A stretch of DNA of 64,000 bases from positions 310,001-374,000 of the forward strand of contig NZ_CP104381.1 of assembly GCF_030582395.1 (NCBI RefSeq), written 5' to 3'. The notes beneath the pieces are model-generated. The model was not told the DNA's origin. It did no database searches and saw nothing but the letters and a program-made list of their open reading frames with translations. Source of the DNA: Ralstonia pickettii (lineage in GTDB: Bacteria; Pseudomonadota; Gammaproteobacteria; Burkholderiales; Burkholderiaceae). Position numbers and translations under genes: made by a program. This document shows, in pieces, positions 52,806 to 62,686 of this stretch (positions within the stretch are counted from its first letter, which is position 1; every line of letters begins with the position of its first letter).

Positions 52806-54325
52806 CACAAAAACAGACTGTAGACGGGGTTCTCGCTTTCGTCCCAATAGGTATAGCCCAGCGTGGCGAGGAACGCCTTGAACTCGCGTTTCTCGTTCTT
52901 CGGCACCTGGATGCCGACGAGGATGTTGCTCGAATCCGCGCCCTGGTTACGGTAGTGGAACAGGCTGATGTTCCAGTTCGGGCTCATGCTCGAGAGAAAC
53001 TTCATCAGCGCGCCGGGCCGCTCGGGAAACTCGAAGCGATAGAGATGCTCGTTTTCCGCCAGGGGCGAGCGGCCGCCCACCATGTAGCGGATGTGCTGCT
53101 TGGCCAGTTCGTCGTTCGACAGGTCCAGCGTGGGGAAACCGTGCTTGCGGAAGTTCTCGGCAATCTTGTCGCCCTCTGCGCGCGATGCAATCTGCACGCC
53201 CACGAAGATATGCGCAGCGTCTTTGCTGGCAATGCGGTAGTTGAACTCCGTCACGTTGCGCGACCAGCCGACCAGTTCGCAGAAGCGCTTGAAGCTGCCG
53301 CGCTCTTCGGGAATCGTCACGGCAAACACGGCTTCGCGCGCCTCGCCCACTTCAGCGCGCTCGGCCACGAAGCGCAGGCGGTCGAAGTTCATGTTCGCAC
53401 CACTGGCCACGGCTACCAGCGACTCGTTCTTCAGCTTGTGCGTCTCCGCATACTGCTTGAGCCCGGCCAGCGCCAGCGCGCCCGACGGCTCCAGCAGGCT
53501 GCGCGTGTCCTGGAACACGTCCTTGAGCGCCGCGCAGATGGCATCCGTATCCACGGTGATGATCTCGTCGACGAGTTCACGCGTGAGGCGGAACGTCTCC
53601 TTGCCGACCAGCTTGACCGCCGTGCCGTCCGCAAACAGGCCGACTTCCTTCAGTTCGACGCGCTTGCCGGCGGCCACCGAGCGCGCCATCGCGTCGGAAT
53701 CCACGCTTTGCACACCGATGACCTTGACGTCCGGCCGTACGGCCTTCACGTAGGCCGCAATGCCCGAGATCAGCCCGCCCCCGCCGATCGAGCAAAAGAT
53801 TGCATGGATCGGCTGTGGATGCTGGCGCAGGATTTCCATGGCGATCGTGCCTTGGCCGGCAATCACTTCCGGGTCGTCGAACGGGTGCACGAAGGTGTAG
53901 CCGTGTTTTTCCTGCAGCTGGGCGGCGTGGTTGTACGCGTCCGAATAGCTTTCACCGTGCAGCACGACCTCGACCCAATCGCCGCCGCGCGAGCGCACGC
54001 CGTCAATCTTCAGCTGCGGCGTCGTCACCGGCATGCAGATCACGGCCTTGCATTCCATGCGCGCCGCGCTGAACGCCACGCCCTGCGCGTGGTTGCCCGC
54101 CGATGCCGTGATTACCCCGCGCTTGCGCTCGGCCGGCGTGAGCGAGGCCATCTTGTTGTAGGCGCCGCGCAGCTTGAACGAGAACACCGGCTGGTCATCC
54201 TCGCGCTTGAGGTACACGCGGTTGCCGGTGCGCGCCGACAGGTTGGGCGCGAACTTCAGCTCGGTTTCGACCGCGACGTCATAGACCTTCGCAGTCAGGA
54301 TTTTCTTGAGGTAATCGATGGCCAT
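52805..54325 (-). CDS. ilvA: Threonine ammonia-lyase (threonine deaminase), biosynthetic
   Basis: PLP enzyme converting threonine to 2-oxobutyrate, the first step to isoleucine. 506 residues: catalytic domain with the PLP lysine K51 in [11 protein letters not shown] and the cofactor-binding loop [10 protein letters not shown], then two ACT-like regulatory domains (about 335-506: [39 protein letters not shown]) where isoleucine and valine bind in E. coli IlvA. The length fits the long, allosteric form. Confidence 0.96.
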   Translation of the reverse strand: MAIDYLKKILTAKVYDVAVETELKFAPNLSARTGNRVYLKREDDQPVFSFKLRGAYNKMASLTPAERKRGVITASAGNHAQGVAFSAARMECKAVICMPVTTPQLKIDGVRSRGGDWVEVVLHGESYSDAYNHAAQLQEKHGYTFVHPFDDPEVIAGQGTIAMEILRQHPQPIHAIFCSIGGGGLISGIAAYVKAVRPDVKVIGVQSVDSDAMARSVAAGKRVELKEVGLFADGTAVKLVGKETFRLTRELVDEIITVDTDAICAALKDVFQDTRSLLEPSGALALAGLKQYAETHKLKNESLVAVASGANMNFDRLRFVAERAEVGEAREAVFAVTIPEERGSFKRFCELVGWSRNVTEFNYRIASKDAAHIFVGVQIASRAEGDKIAENFRKHGFPTLDLSNDELAKQHIRYMVGGRSPLAENEHLYRFEFPERPGALMKFLSSMSPNWNISLFHYRNQGADSSNILVGIQVPKNEKREFKAFLATLGYTYWDESENPVYSLFL

Positions 54326-54468
54326 GGTGCGGACCGGGGTTGGACGTGAGCAGAGCCCGTAAGCCTATCACGCGGCGTCTTGCCCGCCTTGCCGGACTGG
54401 CGTGCCGGTCGGTACACTGCCCCGGCCGTGTCCGGGCGGGCGCGGCGCATCATCGGCGAGAGGCCTCC

Positions 54469-55386
54469 ATGAACACCCCGTCGTCTTCCTCCCAGCCTTC
54501 CCGGCCCGCGCGCCGGGGCCGCACAGTCTGGTCCGGCACGCAGCACGTCATCGCCTACGGCATGCCGCCGCTGGGCTGGCGCGACGTTTACCACCACGCG
54601 CTGGAGGTCAACTGGCCGACCTTCTTCGCGCTGCTGGCGACGATGTTCCTGGCACTGAATGCAGTATTCGCAGGGCTGTATTCGCTGGGCGACGGCGCGA
54701 TCGCAAACCAGTCGCCGCCAGGCTTTGTCGGGGCATTCTTCTTCAGTGTCGAGACGCTGGCCACGGTCGGTTACGGCGACATGCACCCGCAAACGCTCTA
54801 CGCCCACGTCATCGCCACGCTGGAGATCTTTATCGGCATGTCCGGCATCGCCATGGCGACCGGGCTCGTCTTTGCGCGGTTCTCGCGCCCGCGCGCCAAG
54901 ATCATGTTTGCCCGCAACGTTGTCGTACGGCCGCTCAACGGCAGATCCACGCTGATGCTGCGTGCCGCCAATGCCCGCCAGAACGTCATCGCAGAGGCCA
55001 CCGCCCGGCTGCGCCTGATGCAGGACGAGGTCTCGCCGGAGGGCTACTCGATCTACAAGATCCACGACCTGAAGCTTGAGCGCAGCGAGCACCCGATCTT
55101 CCTGCTGGGCTGGGTGATGATGCACGTCATTGATGAAACCAGCCCGCTGCATGGCGCGACCGCGGAGTCGCTCGCCGCACGGGATGCCTTGCTGCTGCTC
55201 ACCATCGAGGGCGCCGACGAGACCGCCGCGCAGACTGTGCAGGCGCGCTATTGCTGGCGGCACGACGAGATCCGCTGGAACTATCGCTATGCCGACCTGA
55301 TTCACGACGAGGGCGGCGTCACATCGGTCGACTACGACAACTTCCACCTGATCCACCCGATCGAATCGCCCACCCACCCATCCTGA
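54469..55386 (+). CDS. Kir-type inward-rectifier potassium channel (KirBac)
   Basis: A 305-residue tetrameric-type channel: slide helix (WRDVYHHALEV), two membrane helices (about 50-75 and 110-135), the selectivity filter TVGYGD at 99-104, and a C-terminal cytoplasmic immunoglobulin-like domain (VVVRPLNGRSTLMLRAANAR; HPIFLLGWVMMHVID). This is the Kir architecture known from Burkholderia KirBac1.1. The start at 54469 is used. Divergent from ilvA. Confidence 0.92.
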   Translation: MNTPSSSSQPSRPARRGRTVWSGTQHVIAYGMPPLGWRDVYHHALEVNWPTFFALLATMFLALNAVFAGLYSLGDGAIANQSPPGFVGAFFFSVETLATVGYGDMHPQTLYAHVIATLEIFIGMSGIAMATGLVFARFSRPRAKIMFARNVVVRPLNGRSTLMLRAANARQNVIAEATARLRLMQDEVSPEGYSIYKIHDLKLERSEHPIFLLGWVMMHVIDETSPLHGATAESLAARDALLLLTIEGADETAAQTVQARYCWRHDEIRWNYRYADLIHDEGGVTSVDYDNFHLIHPIESPTHPS

Positions 55387-55393
55387 GCGTGCC

Positions 55394-55873
55394 TCACGCA
55401 ACGCGGCGATCGGCCTGTGGGCGTTCCATGATCGCCGCAATGACATACGCTTCCGCAAGCGCGATGACGGCCCAGAAGCCGAGTTCGGCCAGCACCAGCA
55501 CCAGCGGCTCGCCGAACAGATTGATCGGCGTGAAGAACTCGAAGAACAGGTACGACAACACGAAATTCAGCCCGGCAAGGCGCAGCGCACGCGGGGGGGC
55601 ATTGGCCGGCCACGCCGGCGCCAACCAGCGATAGACGACCGCGTGGACCACCCCGAACAACAGCAAGCCCGCGATCATGGGCACGGGGTTGACGACGATC
55701 AGCGGCAGCGGCTCGATCTGTGTCCATACCGCAATCAGCTTGGGGCTTTGGATTGGCGCGGTGAGGAGAAAGCCGCCACCATTCCAGCCGAAGCCGATGA
55801 GTCGGAACGTCAGCAGCATGACGATGTTGAGGGTCAGGCCCCCGGCCAGTCCGGCTGTGAGCAGTCGGGTCAT
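55394..55873 (-). CDS. Small integral membrane protein, unknown function
   Basis: A 159-residue protein with four hydrophobic segments (about 4-24, 58-80, 95-115 and 122-145). Nothing catalytic is visible. It converges on the potassium channel gene with a gap of seven bases and is divergent from the nucleoside-recognition gene. The start at 55873 precedes the first helix; the frame is open upstream to 55969. Confidence 0.7.
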   Translation of the reverse strand: MTRLLTAGLAGGLTLNIVMLLTFRLIGFGWNGGGFLLTAPIQSPKLIAVWTQIEPLPLIVVNPVPMIAGLLLFGVVHAVVYRWLAPAWPANAPPRALRLAGLNFVLSYLFFEFFTPINLFGEPLVLVLAELGFWAVIALAEAYVIAAIMERPQADRRVA

Positions 55874-55998
55874 ATGGCCTCCATGGTGTGGCGCGGGTGA
55901 CATCGCGATCCAGGCAGTATAGGCAGCCGACTCACGCCTGCGGGCCGGTCCGGCGCGGGGCTCCGGCACAATACGCTTTTGTTCAGCATGGACGCGTC

Positions 55999-57246
55999 GT
56001 GGCCCTGAACCTCGTCTGGCTCGCTTTCTTTCTTGTTGCCTTCGTTACCGCATGTGTGCAGGTGCTGCAGGGCGACATGGAGGTTTTCTCCCGCATGCTG
56101 ACCGGCATGTTCGATGCCGCCCGCACCGGCTTTGAAATCGCGATCGGCCTGACCGGCATGATGGCGCTCTGGCTGGGCATCATGCGCGTGGGCGAGCGCG
56201 CCGGCGTGGTGGATCTGTTCGCGCGTCTTGTAAACCCGCTGATGCGGCATCTGTTTCCCTCTGTGCCCGCCGGACATCCTGCCAACGGCGCGATGATGAT
56301 GAACGTGTCGGCCAACGTGCTCGGGCTGGACAACGCCGCCACGCCGCTCGGCCTCCAAGCCATGCGCGAGCTGCAGCAGATCAATCCACAGCCGCAGCGC
56401 GCCAGCGATGCGCAGTTGATGTTCGTGGTCTTGAACACGGCGGGCGTGACGCTGGTGCCGACGTCCGTCATCGCCATCCGCCAGGCCATGGCGGTCAAGC
56501 AGGGCCTGGTCGGTTTCAATGCGGCAGACATTTTCCTGCCGACCTTGTTGTCCACGTTCATCGGCTTCTGCGCAGGCATTGCGGCGGTGGCGTGGTATCA
56601 GCGCATCAACCTGTTCAAGCCTGCGCTGCTTGCGTATTTCGGCGGCTTTGTCGCGACGATGGGGCTGCTTTTTGCGTGGCTGCGGCAGTTTCCGCCGCAG
56701 CAGATGGCGGCATGGATTGGCCTGATCGGCGCGGGCGCCATCCTCACCATCGTCGTGGCGTTCCTGGTCTGTGGGGCAATTCGTCGCATCAACGTGTACG
56801 AAACCTTCGTCGATGGCGCCAAGGATGGCTTCCAGGTGGCGATCGGCATCGTCCCGTATCTGGTGGCGGTGTTGGTGGGCATCGCCGTGTTTCGCGCAGC
56901 GGGCTGCATGGATTTTCTGATGCAGGGGCTTTCTGCGCTGTTCACGCACGTGGGCATCGATACGCGCTTTGTGCCGGCGCTGCCGGTGGGACTGATGAAG
57001 ACGTTGTCGGGCGCAGGCGCGCGCGGCCTGATGGTCGATGTGATGACCACTTACGGCGTCGATTCCTTCCAGGGCAAGCTGGCCGCCATCATCCAGGGTT
57101 CGACCGAGACCACGTTTTACGTGCTGGCCGTGTATTTCGGCAGCGTTGGCATCAAGGACACGCGCTACGCGCTGGCGTGTGGCCTGTGGGCGGACTTGAT
57201 CGGGCTGATTGGCGCCGTGCTTGTCGCCTACCTGTTCTTCGCCTGA
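55999..57246 (+). CDS. Nucleoside recognition (Gate) domain membrane protein, SpmA/SpmB fused form
   Basis: A 415-residue inner-membrane protein with about ten helices and two nucleoside-recognition/gate domains, equivalent to fused SpmA and SpmB. Key pieces: GVVDLFARLVNPLMRHLFP, NVLGLDNAATPLG and, in the second half, PVGLMKTLSGAGARGLM and QGSTETTFYVLAVYFG. The family may form transport gates; spore maturation cannot apply in this bacterium. GTG at 55999 is the likely start (MALNLVWLAFFL), as no ATG gives a better one. Confidence 0.85.
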   Translation: MALNLVWLAFFLVAFVTACVQVLQGDMEVFSRMLTGMFDAARTGFEIAIGLTGMMALWLGIMRVGERAGVVDLFARLVNPLMRHLFPSVPAGHPANGAMMMNVSANVLGLDNAATPLGLQAMRELQQINPQPQRASDAQLMFVVLNTAGVTLVPTSVIAIRQAMAVKQGLVGFNAADIFLPTLLSTFIGFCAGIAAVAWYQRINLFKPALLAYFGGFVATMGLLFAWLRQFPPQQMAAWIGLIGAGAILTIVVAFLVCGAIRRINVYETFVDGAKDGFQVAIGIVPYLVAVLVGIAVFRAAGCMDFLMQGLSALFTHVGIDTRFVPALPVGLMKTLSGAGARGLMVDVMTTYGVDSFQGKLAAIIQGSTETTFYVLAVYFGSVGIKDTRYALACGLWADLIGLIGAVLVAYLFFA

Positions 57247-57303
57247 GGGGCTAGGGCCGCCCCCAAGCGACGCCGCGGCCGCCCGCCCTCTACAATCGAC
57301 CGC

Positions 57304-57885
57304 ATGGAACAGTGGATCGACACGCTTTTTGCCACGCTCGCCCTGCCCAAGGTCGGGCTGCCCGCCGTCTTCGTCGTCAGTTTCATTTCGGCGACACTCT
57401 TGCCGCTCGGTTCCGAGCCTGCGGTTTTTGCGTACATCAAGCTCAATCCGGACATGTTTTGGCCGGCCATCGTGGTGGCCACGCTCGGCAATACGCTGGG
57501 GGGCGTGGTCGATTGGTGGATGGGTTACGCGGCCAAGCTGGCGCTAGTGCGCTATCACCTGGCGCGCCGCCGCCGGCAGCACAACGTCGAGCACGCCCAG
57601 CACGTGCCGCACCCCAAGCGCCATCGCGAGCCTCCGCTCGACAAGAAATACTTCCGCTGGATGCGCCGCATCGGGCCGGTGTCGCTGCTCGTATCGTGGC
57701 TGCCGGGCATCGGCGACCCGCTCTGTACGCTGGCCGGCTGGCTACGCCTGAAGTTCTGGCCCAGCGTCATGTACATGGCCATCGGCAAATTCCTGCGCTA
57801 TCTGGCGATGACCGCGGCCCTCATGACCCTGCCCGACGGCTTCTGGCATGGCATCTTCGGGTGGATCAAGTCCGTGATGATGTGA
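57304..57885 (+). CDS. YqaA/DedA-like (VTT domain) membrane protein
   Basis: A 193-residue membrane protein of the YqaA branch: FISATLLPLGSEPAVF, TLGNTLGGVVDWWMGY and SWLPGIGDPLCTLAGWLRL. A basic His/Arg/Lys-rich loop (about 88-115) interrupts the usual domain. Related DedA/VTT proteins are thought to scramble or flip membrane lipids; the role of YqaA is not settled. It follows the previous gene by 57 bases. Confidence 0.87.
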   Translation: MEQWIDTLFATLALPKVGLPAVFVVSFISATLLPLGSEPAVFAYIKLNPDMFWPAIVVATLGNTLGGVVDWWMGYAAKLALVRYHLARRRRQHNVEHAQHVPHPKRHREPPLDKKYFRWMRRIGPVSLLVSWLPGIGDPLCTLAGWLRLKFWPSVMYMAIGKFLRYLAMTAALMTLPDGFWHGIFGWIKSVMM

Positions 57886-58085
57886 CGTTTGCGTGGCGTT
57901 TGGCGCACCCTGACGCCCCTGCGCTTTTCGCAAGCCATTGAAAACGTGACGGTTTTCCCGCCCATATCGGTCGCAGGGATACCGTTGTTGCAACGCATCA
58001 ACTGCGTGCGTTGCAGTACAATCGCCCTTTAAAGACCGCGCGGCTCAAGCCCTCTTTGCCGCGACCTCCTCCCCAGCGGCACGCC

Positions 58086-61000
58086 ATGAATGCCCCACTT
58101 CTGATCGACGCCAAACTCACGGCGCAGGACGCTGCGCCCCGGCTGCGCGAGATTCCCTACAACTACACCTCGTTCTCGGATCGGGAAATCGTCATCCGTC
58201 TGCTGGGCGAGTCTGCGTGGCAGATCCTGGACGAACTGCGCGCTGAGCGCCGCACCGGCCGATCGGCACGCATGCTGTACGAAGTGCTGGGCGACATCTG
58301 GGTGGTGCGCCGCAACCCGTATCTGCAGGACGACCTGCTCGACAACCCGAAGCGCCGGCAGATGCTGATCGACGCACTCAATCACCGCCTGGCGGAGATC
58401 GAGAAGCGCCGCGTGGCCGACCACGATTCGCATCACGACCCCGTGGGCGACGAGCGCGCCAGCAAGGTGCAGCAACTCGTCGTGCATGCCCGCCGTGCCG
58501 TCAAGGCGTTCCAGGAAGAATTCGCCCAGGTGTACGACCTGCGCCGCCGCGCCCAGAAAGTGCTCGGCCGCGTCACCGCGAAGGACAACATCAAGTTCGA
58601 CGGCCTGTCGCGCGTGTCGCACGTGACAGACGCCACCGACTGGCGTGTCGAATATCCGTTCGTCGTGCTCACGCCCGATACGGAAGAAGAGATTGCCGGC
58701 ATCGTGAAGGGCTGCTTCGAGCTGGGCCTGACCATCATCCCGCGCGGAGGCGGCACCGGCTATACCGGCGGCGCCGTGCCGCTCACGCCGTTCTCGGCGG
58801 TCATCAATACCGAAAAGCTGGAACGCCTGGATGCGGTCGAGATGACCGACCTGCCGGGCGTTGACCACCCTGTGGCGACCATCTATTCGGGCGCCGGCGT
58901 GGTGACGCGACGCGTGGCCGATGCGGCGGAAAAGGCCGGCCTCGTCTTCGCCGTGGACCCGACCTCGATCGACGCGTCGTGCATCGGCGGCAACGTCGCC
59001 ATGAACGCGGGCGGCAAAAAGGCGGTGCTGTGGGGCACCGCGCTGGATAACCTCGCCTGGTGGCGCTTGGTCGACCCGGACGGCAACTGGCTCGAAGTCA
59101 CGCGCCTCAATCACAACCTGGGCAAGATCCACGATGCGCCGGTCGTCACCTTCGAGCTGAAGTGGTTCGACGGCAATGCGCCGGTCGGCGCCAAGCTGCT
59201 GCGCACCGAGACCCTGACCATCGAAGGCCGCAAGTTCCGCAAGGAAGGCCTCGGCAAGGACGTCACCGACAAGTTCCTGGCCGGCCTGCCCGGCGTGCAG
59301 AAGGAAGGCTGCGACGGCATCATCACCAGCGCGCGCTGGATTCTGCACCGCATGCCCAAGTCGATCCGCACCGTGTGCCTGGAGTTCTTCGGCCAGGCAC
59401 GCGACGCGATCCCCAGCATCGTCGAGATCAAGGATTACCTCGACGCCGAAACCAAGAAGCCCGGCGGCGCGATCCTCGCGGGCCTGGAACACCTTGATGA
59501 GCGCTACCTGCGCGCGGTCGGCTACGCCACCAAGAGCAAGCGCAACGCGTTTCCGAAGATGGTGCTGATCGGTGACATCGTCGGGGATGACGATGACGCC
59601 GTGGCGCGCGCCACCTCGGAAGTGATCCGCCTGGCCAACGGCAAGAGCGGCGAGGGCTTCGTGGCCGTGAGCCCCGAAGCGCGCAAGAAATTCTGGCTGG
59701 ACCGCTCGCGCACAGCCGCGATCGCCAAGCACACCAACGCCTTCAAGATCAACGAAGACGTGGTGATCCCGCTCAATCGCATGGGCGAGTACACCGACGG
59801 CATCGAGCGCATCAACATCGAACTGTCGATCAAGAGCAAGCTCAAGCTGACCGACGCGCTGCTCGATTTCTTTGCCGGCAGCAACCTGCCGCTGGGCCGC
59901 ACCGACGACGCCAACGAAATCCCCAGCGCTGAACTGCTGGAAGACCGCGTGCAACAGGCGCAGCAACTGCTGCGTGCCACGCGCGCACGTTGGCAATATC
60001 TGCTGGACCATCTCGACACGCCGGTCACCACGGCGCGCGCGAGCCTCATCGGCCTCGGCCTGGGCTACCTTGCGCAGACCATCGACGACCGTCTGGTGAA
60101 CCAGCCCGACGCGAACCTGTTCCACCTGCTGCAGGATCGGACGATCCGCGTGTCGTGGAAGGCGGAGATTCGCGCCGAGCTGCGCAAGATCTTCAACGGC
60201 GGCGAGTTCAAGCCGATCCTCGACGAGGCCCAGGCGATCCACAAGAAGGTGCTGCGCGGCCGTGTGTTCGTGGCGCTGCACATGCACGCCGGCGACGGCA
60301 ACGTGCACACCAACATCCCCGTCAACTCGGATGATTACGACATGCTGCAGGACGCCCACAAGGCGGTGGCCCGCATCATGACGCTGGCGCGTTCGCTGGA
60401 CGGCGTGATTTCAGGCGAGCACGGCATCGGCATCACCAAGCTGGAATTCCTGACCGACGAAGAGATCGCCGACTTTGCTGCCTACAAGCGCCGCGTCGAC
60501 CCGAACGGCCGCTTCAACAAGGGCAAGCTGCTGCGCGACATCAATGACCCGCAAGGCCTGGCCGCCGACCTTCGCAACGCCTACACGCCGTCGTTCGGCC
60601 TGATGGGGCACGAGTCGATCATCATGCAGCAGAGCGACATCGGCGCCATCTCGGAGTCGATCAAGGACTGCTTGCGCTGCGGCAAGTGCAAGCCGGTGTG
60701 TGCCACGCACGTGCCGCGCGCCAACCTGCTGTACAGCCCGCGCAACAAGATCCTGGCCACGTCGCTGCTCATCGAGGCCTTCCTGTACGAAGAACAGACG
60801 CGCCGCGGCGTATCGGTCAAGCACTGGGAAGAGTTTGCCGACGTGGGCGATCACTGCACGGTCTGCCACAAGTGCGTGACGCCGTGCCCGGTCAAGATCG
60901 ACTTCGGCGATGTGTCGATGAACATGCGCAACCTCCTGCGCAAGATGGGGCAGAAGAAGTTCAACCCCGGCACCGCAGCGGCGATGTTCTACCTGAACGC

Positions 61001-62123
61001 GACCAACCCCGAGACCATCAACCTCACGCGCAAGGTGATGTTCGACTGGGGTTACAAGGCGCAGCGTCTGGGCAACGACATCCTGAAGAAGTTCGCCAAG
61101 AAGCAGACCGCTCATCCCCCGGCAACGGTGGGCAGGCCGCCGGTGCGCGAGCAGGTGATTCACTTCATCAACAAGAAGATGCCGGGCAACCTGCCCAAGA
61201 AGACCGCGCGTGCGTTGCTGGACATCGAAGACAACGAGATCGTCCCGATCATCCGCAACCCGAAGGCGACCACGCCCGATAGCGAAGCGGTGTTCTACTT
61301 CCCGGGCTGCGGCTCGGAGCGGCTGTTCTCGCAGGTGGGTCTCGCTACACAGGCAATGCTGTGGCACGCCGGCGTGCAAACGGTGCTGCCGCCGGGCTAC
61401 CTGTGCTGCGGCTACCCCCAGCGCGGCACGGGCCAGTTCGACAAGGCCGAGAAGATCGTCACCGACAACCGCGTGCTGTTCCATCGCGTGGCCAACACGC
61501 TCAACTACCTCGACATCAAGACGGTGGTGGTGAGCTGCGGGACCTGCTACGACCAGCTCGCGGGGTACGAATTCGACAAGATCTTCCCGGGCTGCCGCAT
61601 CATCGACATTCACGAATACCTGCTGGAGAAGGGCGTGAAGATCGACGGTGTGCAGGGTACGCGGTACATGTACCACGACCCTTGCCACACCCCGATCAAG
61701 ACGATGGACCCGACCAAGCTGGTCAACCAGCTGATGGGCGGCAACATCGGCGCGGACGGCCAGACCCGCGCAATCGAGAAGAACGACCGCTGCTGCGGCG
61801 AGTCCGGGACGCTGGCGATCTCGCGCCCGGACATCTCCACGCAGGTCCGCTTCCGCAAGGAAGAGGAGATGCAGAAAGGTGCCGACAAGCTGCGCAGCCT
61901 TGGTCAGACCAGCGGCCAGGGCGGCGAGGCGTTCAACGGCGACGTGAAGATTCTCACGAGCTGCCCGGCATGTCTGCAGGGCTTGTCGCGCTACACCGAA
62001 GACGTTTCGGTACAGGCCGACTACATCGTGGTCGAGATGGCGCGTCACGTGCTCGGCGAGACCTGGCTGCAGGACTATGTGGCGCAGGCCAACGCCGGCG
62101 GCATCGAGCGGGTTCTGGTGTGA
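58086..62123 (+). CDS. FAD-linked oxidase / Fe-S / CCG-domain dehydrogenase fusion (DUF3683 type)
   Basis: A 1345-residue flavin and iron-sulfur oxidoreductase. In order: an N-terminal DUF3683-like region (about 1-165), FAD-binding type 4 domain ([13 protein letters not shown] at about 219-231), FAD oxidase C-terminal domain ([22 protein letters not shown]), a ferredoxin-like pair of [4Fe-4S] motifs ([11 protein letters not shown] near 863 and [12 protein letters not shown] near 925), and two CCG (heterodisulfide-reductase-like) segments with CCGYPQ and CCGESG. Resembles GlcD plus GlcF or D-lactate/2-hydroxyglutarate dehydrogenases in one chain. The substrate is probably a 2-hydroxy acid. It overlaps the HIT gene by four bases. 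Confidence 0.88.
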   Translation: MNAPLLIDAKLTAQDAAPRLREIPYNYTSFSDREIVIRLLGESAWQILDELRAERRTGRSARMLYEVLGDIWVVRRNPYLQDDLLDNPKRRQMLIDALNHRLAEIEKRRVADHDSHHDPVGDERASKVQQLVVHARRAVKAFQEEFAQVYDLRRRAQKVLGRVTAKDNIKFDGLSRVSHVTDATDWRVEYPFVVLTPDTEEEIAGIVKGCFELGLTIIPRGGGTGYTGGAVPLTPFSAVINTEKLERLDAVEMTDLPGVDHPVATIYSGAGVVTRRVADAAEKAGLVFAVDPTSIDASCIGGNVAMNAGGKKAVLWGTALDNLAWWRLVDPDGNWLEVTRLNHNLGKIHDAPVVTFELKWFDGNAPVGAKLLRTETLTIEGRKFRKEGLGKDVTDKFLAGLPGVQKEGCDGIITSARWILHRMPKSIRTVCLEFFGQARDAIPSIVEIKDYLDAETKKPGGAILAGLEHLDERYLRAVGYATKSKRNAFPKMVLIGDIVGDDDDAVARATSEVIRLANGKSGEGFVAVSPEARKKFWLDRSRTAAIAKHTNAFKINEDVVIPLNRMGEYTDGIERINIELSIKSKLKLTDALLDFFAGSNLPLGRTDDANEIPSAELLEDRVQQAQQLLRATRARWQYLLDHLDTPVTTARASLIGLGLGYLAQTIDDRLVNQPDANLFHLLQDRTIRVSWKAEIRAELRKIFNGGEFKPILDEAQAIHKKVLRGRVFVALHMHAGDGNVHTNIPVNSDDYDMLQDAHKAVARIMTLARSLDGVISGEHGIGITKLEFLTDEEIADFAAYKRRVDPNGRFNKGKLLRDINDPQGLAADLRNAYTPSFGLMGHESIIMQQSDIGAISESIKDCLRCGKCKPVCATHVPRANLLYSPRNKILATSLLIEAFLYEEQTRRGVSVKHWEEFADVGDHCTVCHKCVTPCPVKIDFGDVSMNMRNLLRKMGQKKFNPGTAAAMFYLNATNPETINLTRKVMFDWGYKAQRLGNDILKKFAKKQTAHPPATVGRPPVREQVIHFINKKMPGNLPKKTARALLDIEDNEIVPIIRNPKATTPDSEAVFYFPGCGSERLFSQVGLATQAMLWHAGVQTVLPPGYLCCGYPQRGTGQFDKAEKIVTDNRVLFHRVANTLNYLDIKTVVVSCGTCYDQLAGYEFDKIFPGCRIIDIHEYLLEKGVKIDGVQGTRYMYHDPCHTPIKTMDPTKLVNQLMGGNIGADGQTRAIEKNDRCCGESGTLAISRPDISTQVRFRKEEEMQKGADKLRSLGQTSGQGGEAFNGDVKILTSCPACLQGLSRYTEDVSVQADYIVVEMARHVLGETWLQDYVAQANAGGIERVLV

Positions 62124-62572
62124 CGTCTGCGACGACCGGCGAGCGCGCGCCCGGCTGCGCCCTGTGCGAGGCGGACGGCGGCGAGCCCGTCTGGCGTAAT
62201 GCCAAGGCACGGGTGGTCCTGGTCGAGCACGCGCGCTTCCCCGGCTTCTGCCGCGTCATCTGGAACGATCACGTGGCCGAACAGACCGACTTGTCCGACG
62301 CAGATCGCCACTGGCTGATGGACGTCGTCAGCCGGGTCGAGCGCGTGCTGCGGGCCGAACTGGCGCCCGACAAGATCAACCTCGCCAGCTTCGGCAATTT
62401 CGTGCCGCATCTGCATTGGCACGTCATTCCGCGCTATCGTTGGGACACGCATTTTCCAGAGGCCGTCTGGGGCCCCGAGCAGCGCGCCCCTGATACCGCG
62501 CGCATGGCCGAGATCACGGCCAAGTTGCCGGCGTTGTCGTACGCGCTGCACGCGGCGCTGGCCGACGCTTGA
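62120..62572 (+). CDS. HIT family protein
   Basis: A 150-residue histidine-triad nucleotide hydrolase/transferase. The HxHxH motif is in [10 protein letters not shown] near residue 97, with [13 protein letters not shown] at the N-terminus. Substrate unknown (adenosine phosphoramidate or diadenosine polyphosphates in relatives). The start is GTG at 62120, overlapping the TGA of the dehydrogenase (GTGA), so the two are translated together. Confidence 0.9.
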   Translation: MTSATTGERAPGCALCEADGGEPVWRNAKARVVLVEHARFPGFCRVIWNDHVAEQTDLSDADRHWLMDVVSRVERVLRAELAPDKINLASFGNFVPHLHWHVIPRYRWDTHFPEAVWGPEQRAPDTARMAEITAKLPALSYALHAALADA

Positions 62573-62686
62573 GATCTGTTGACGGTAGGCTGCCTAGCGC
62601 CTGGTAACGCATCGCCCCGTCGTGCGCGGAACCCCCGTGGCGCGCACGACGTCTGATTCTCTTTCTGTTGCGCCAACGCCCTCGCC

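Noticed and set aside
57940..57957. GAAAAC/GTTTTC inverted repeat downstream of the YqaA-like gene as a terminator
   Set aside because: Short AT-rich 6-bp stem with no T run; too weak to list.
58029..62210. Two long minus-strand open frames (776 and 599 codons) opposite the FAD/Fe-S dehydrogenase
   Set aside because: Val/His/Gln/Arg-rich shadows without motifs, explained by third-position GC bias of the real gene.
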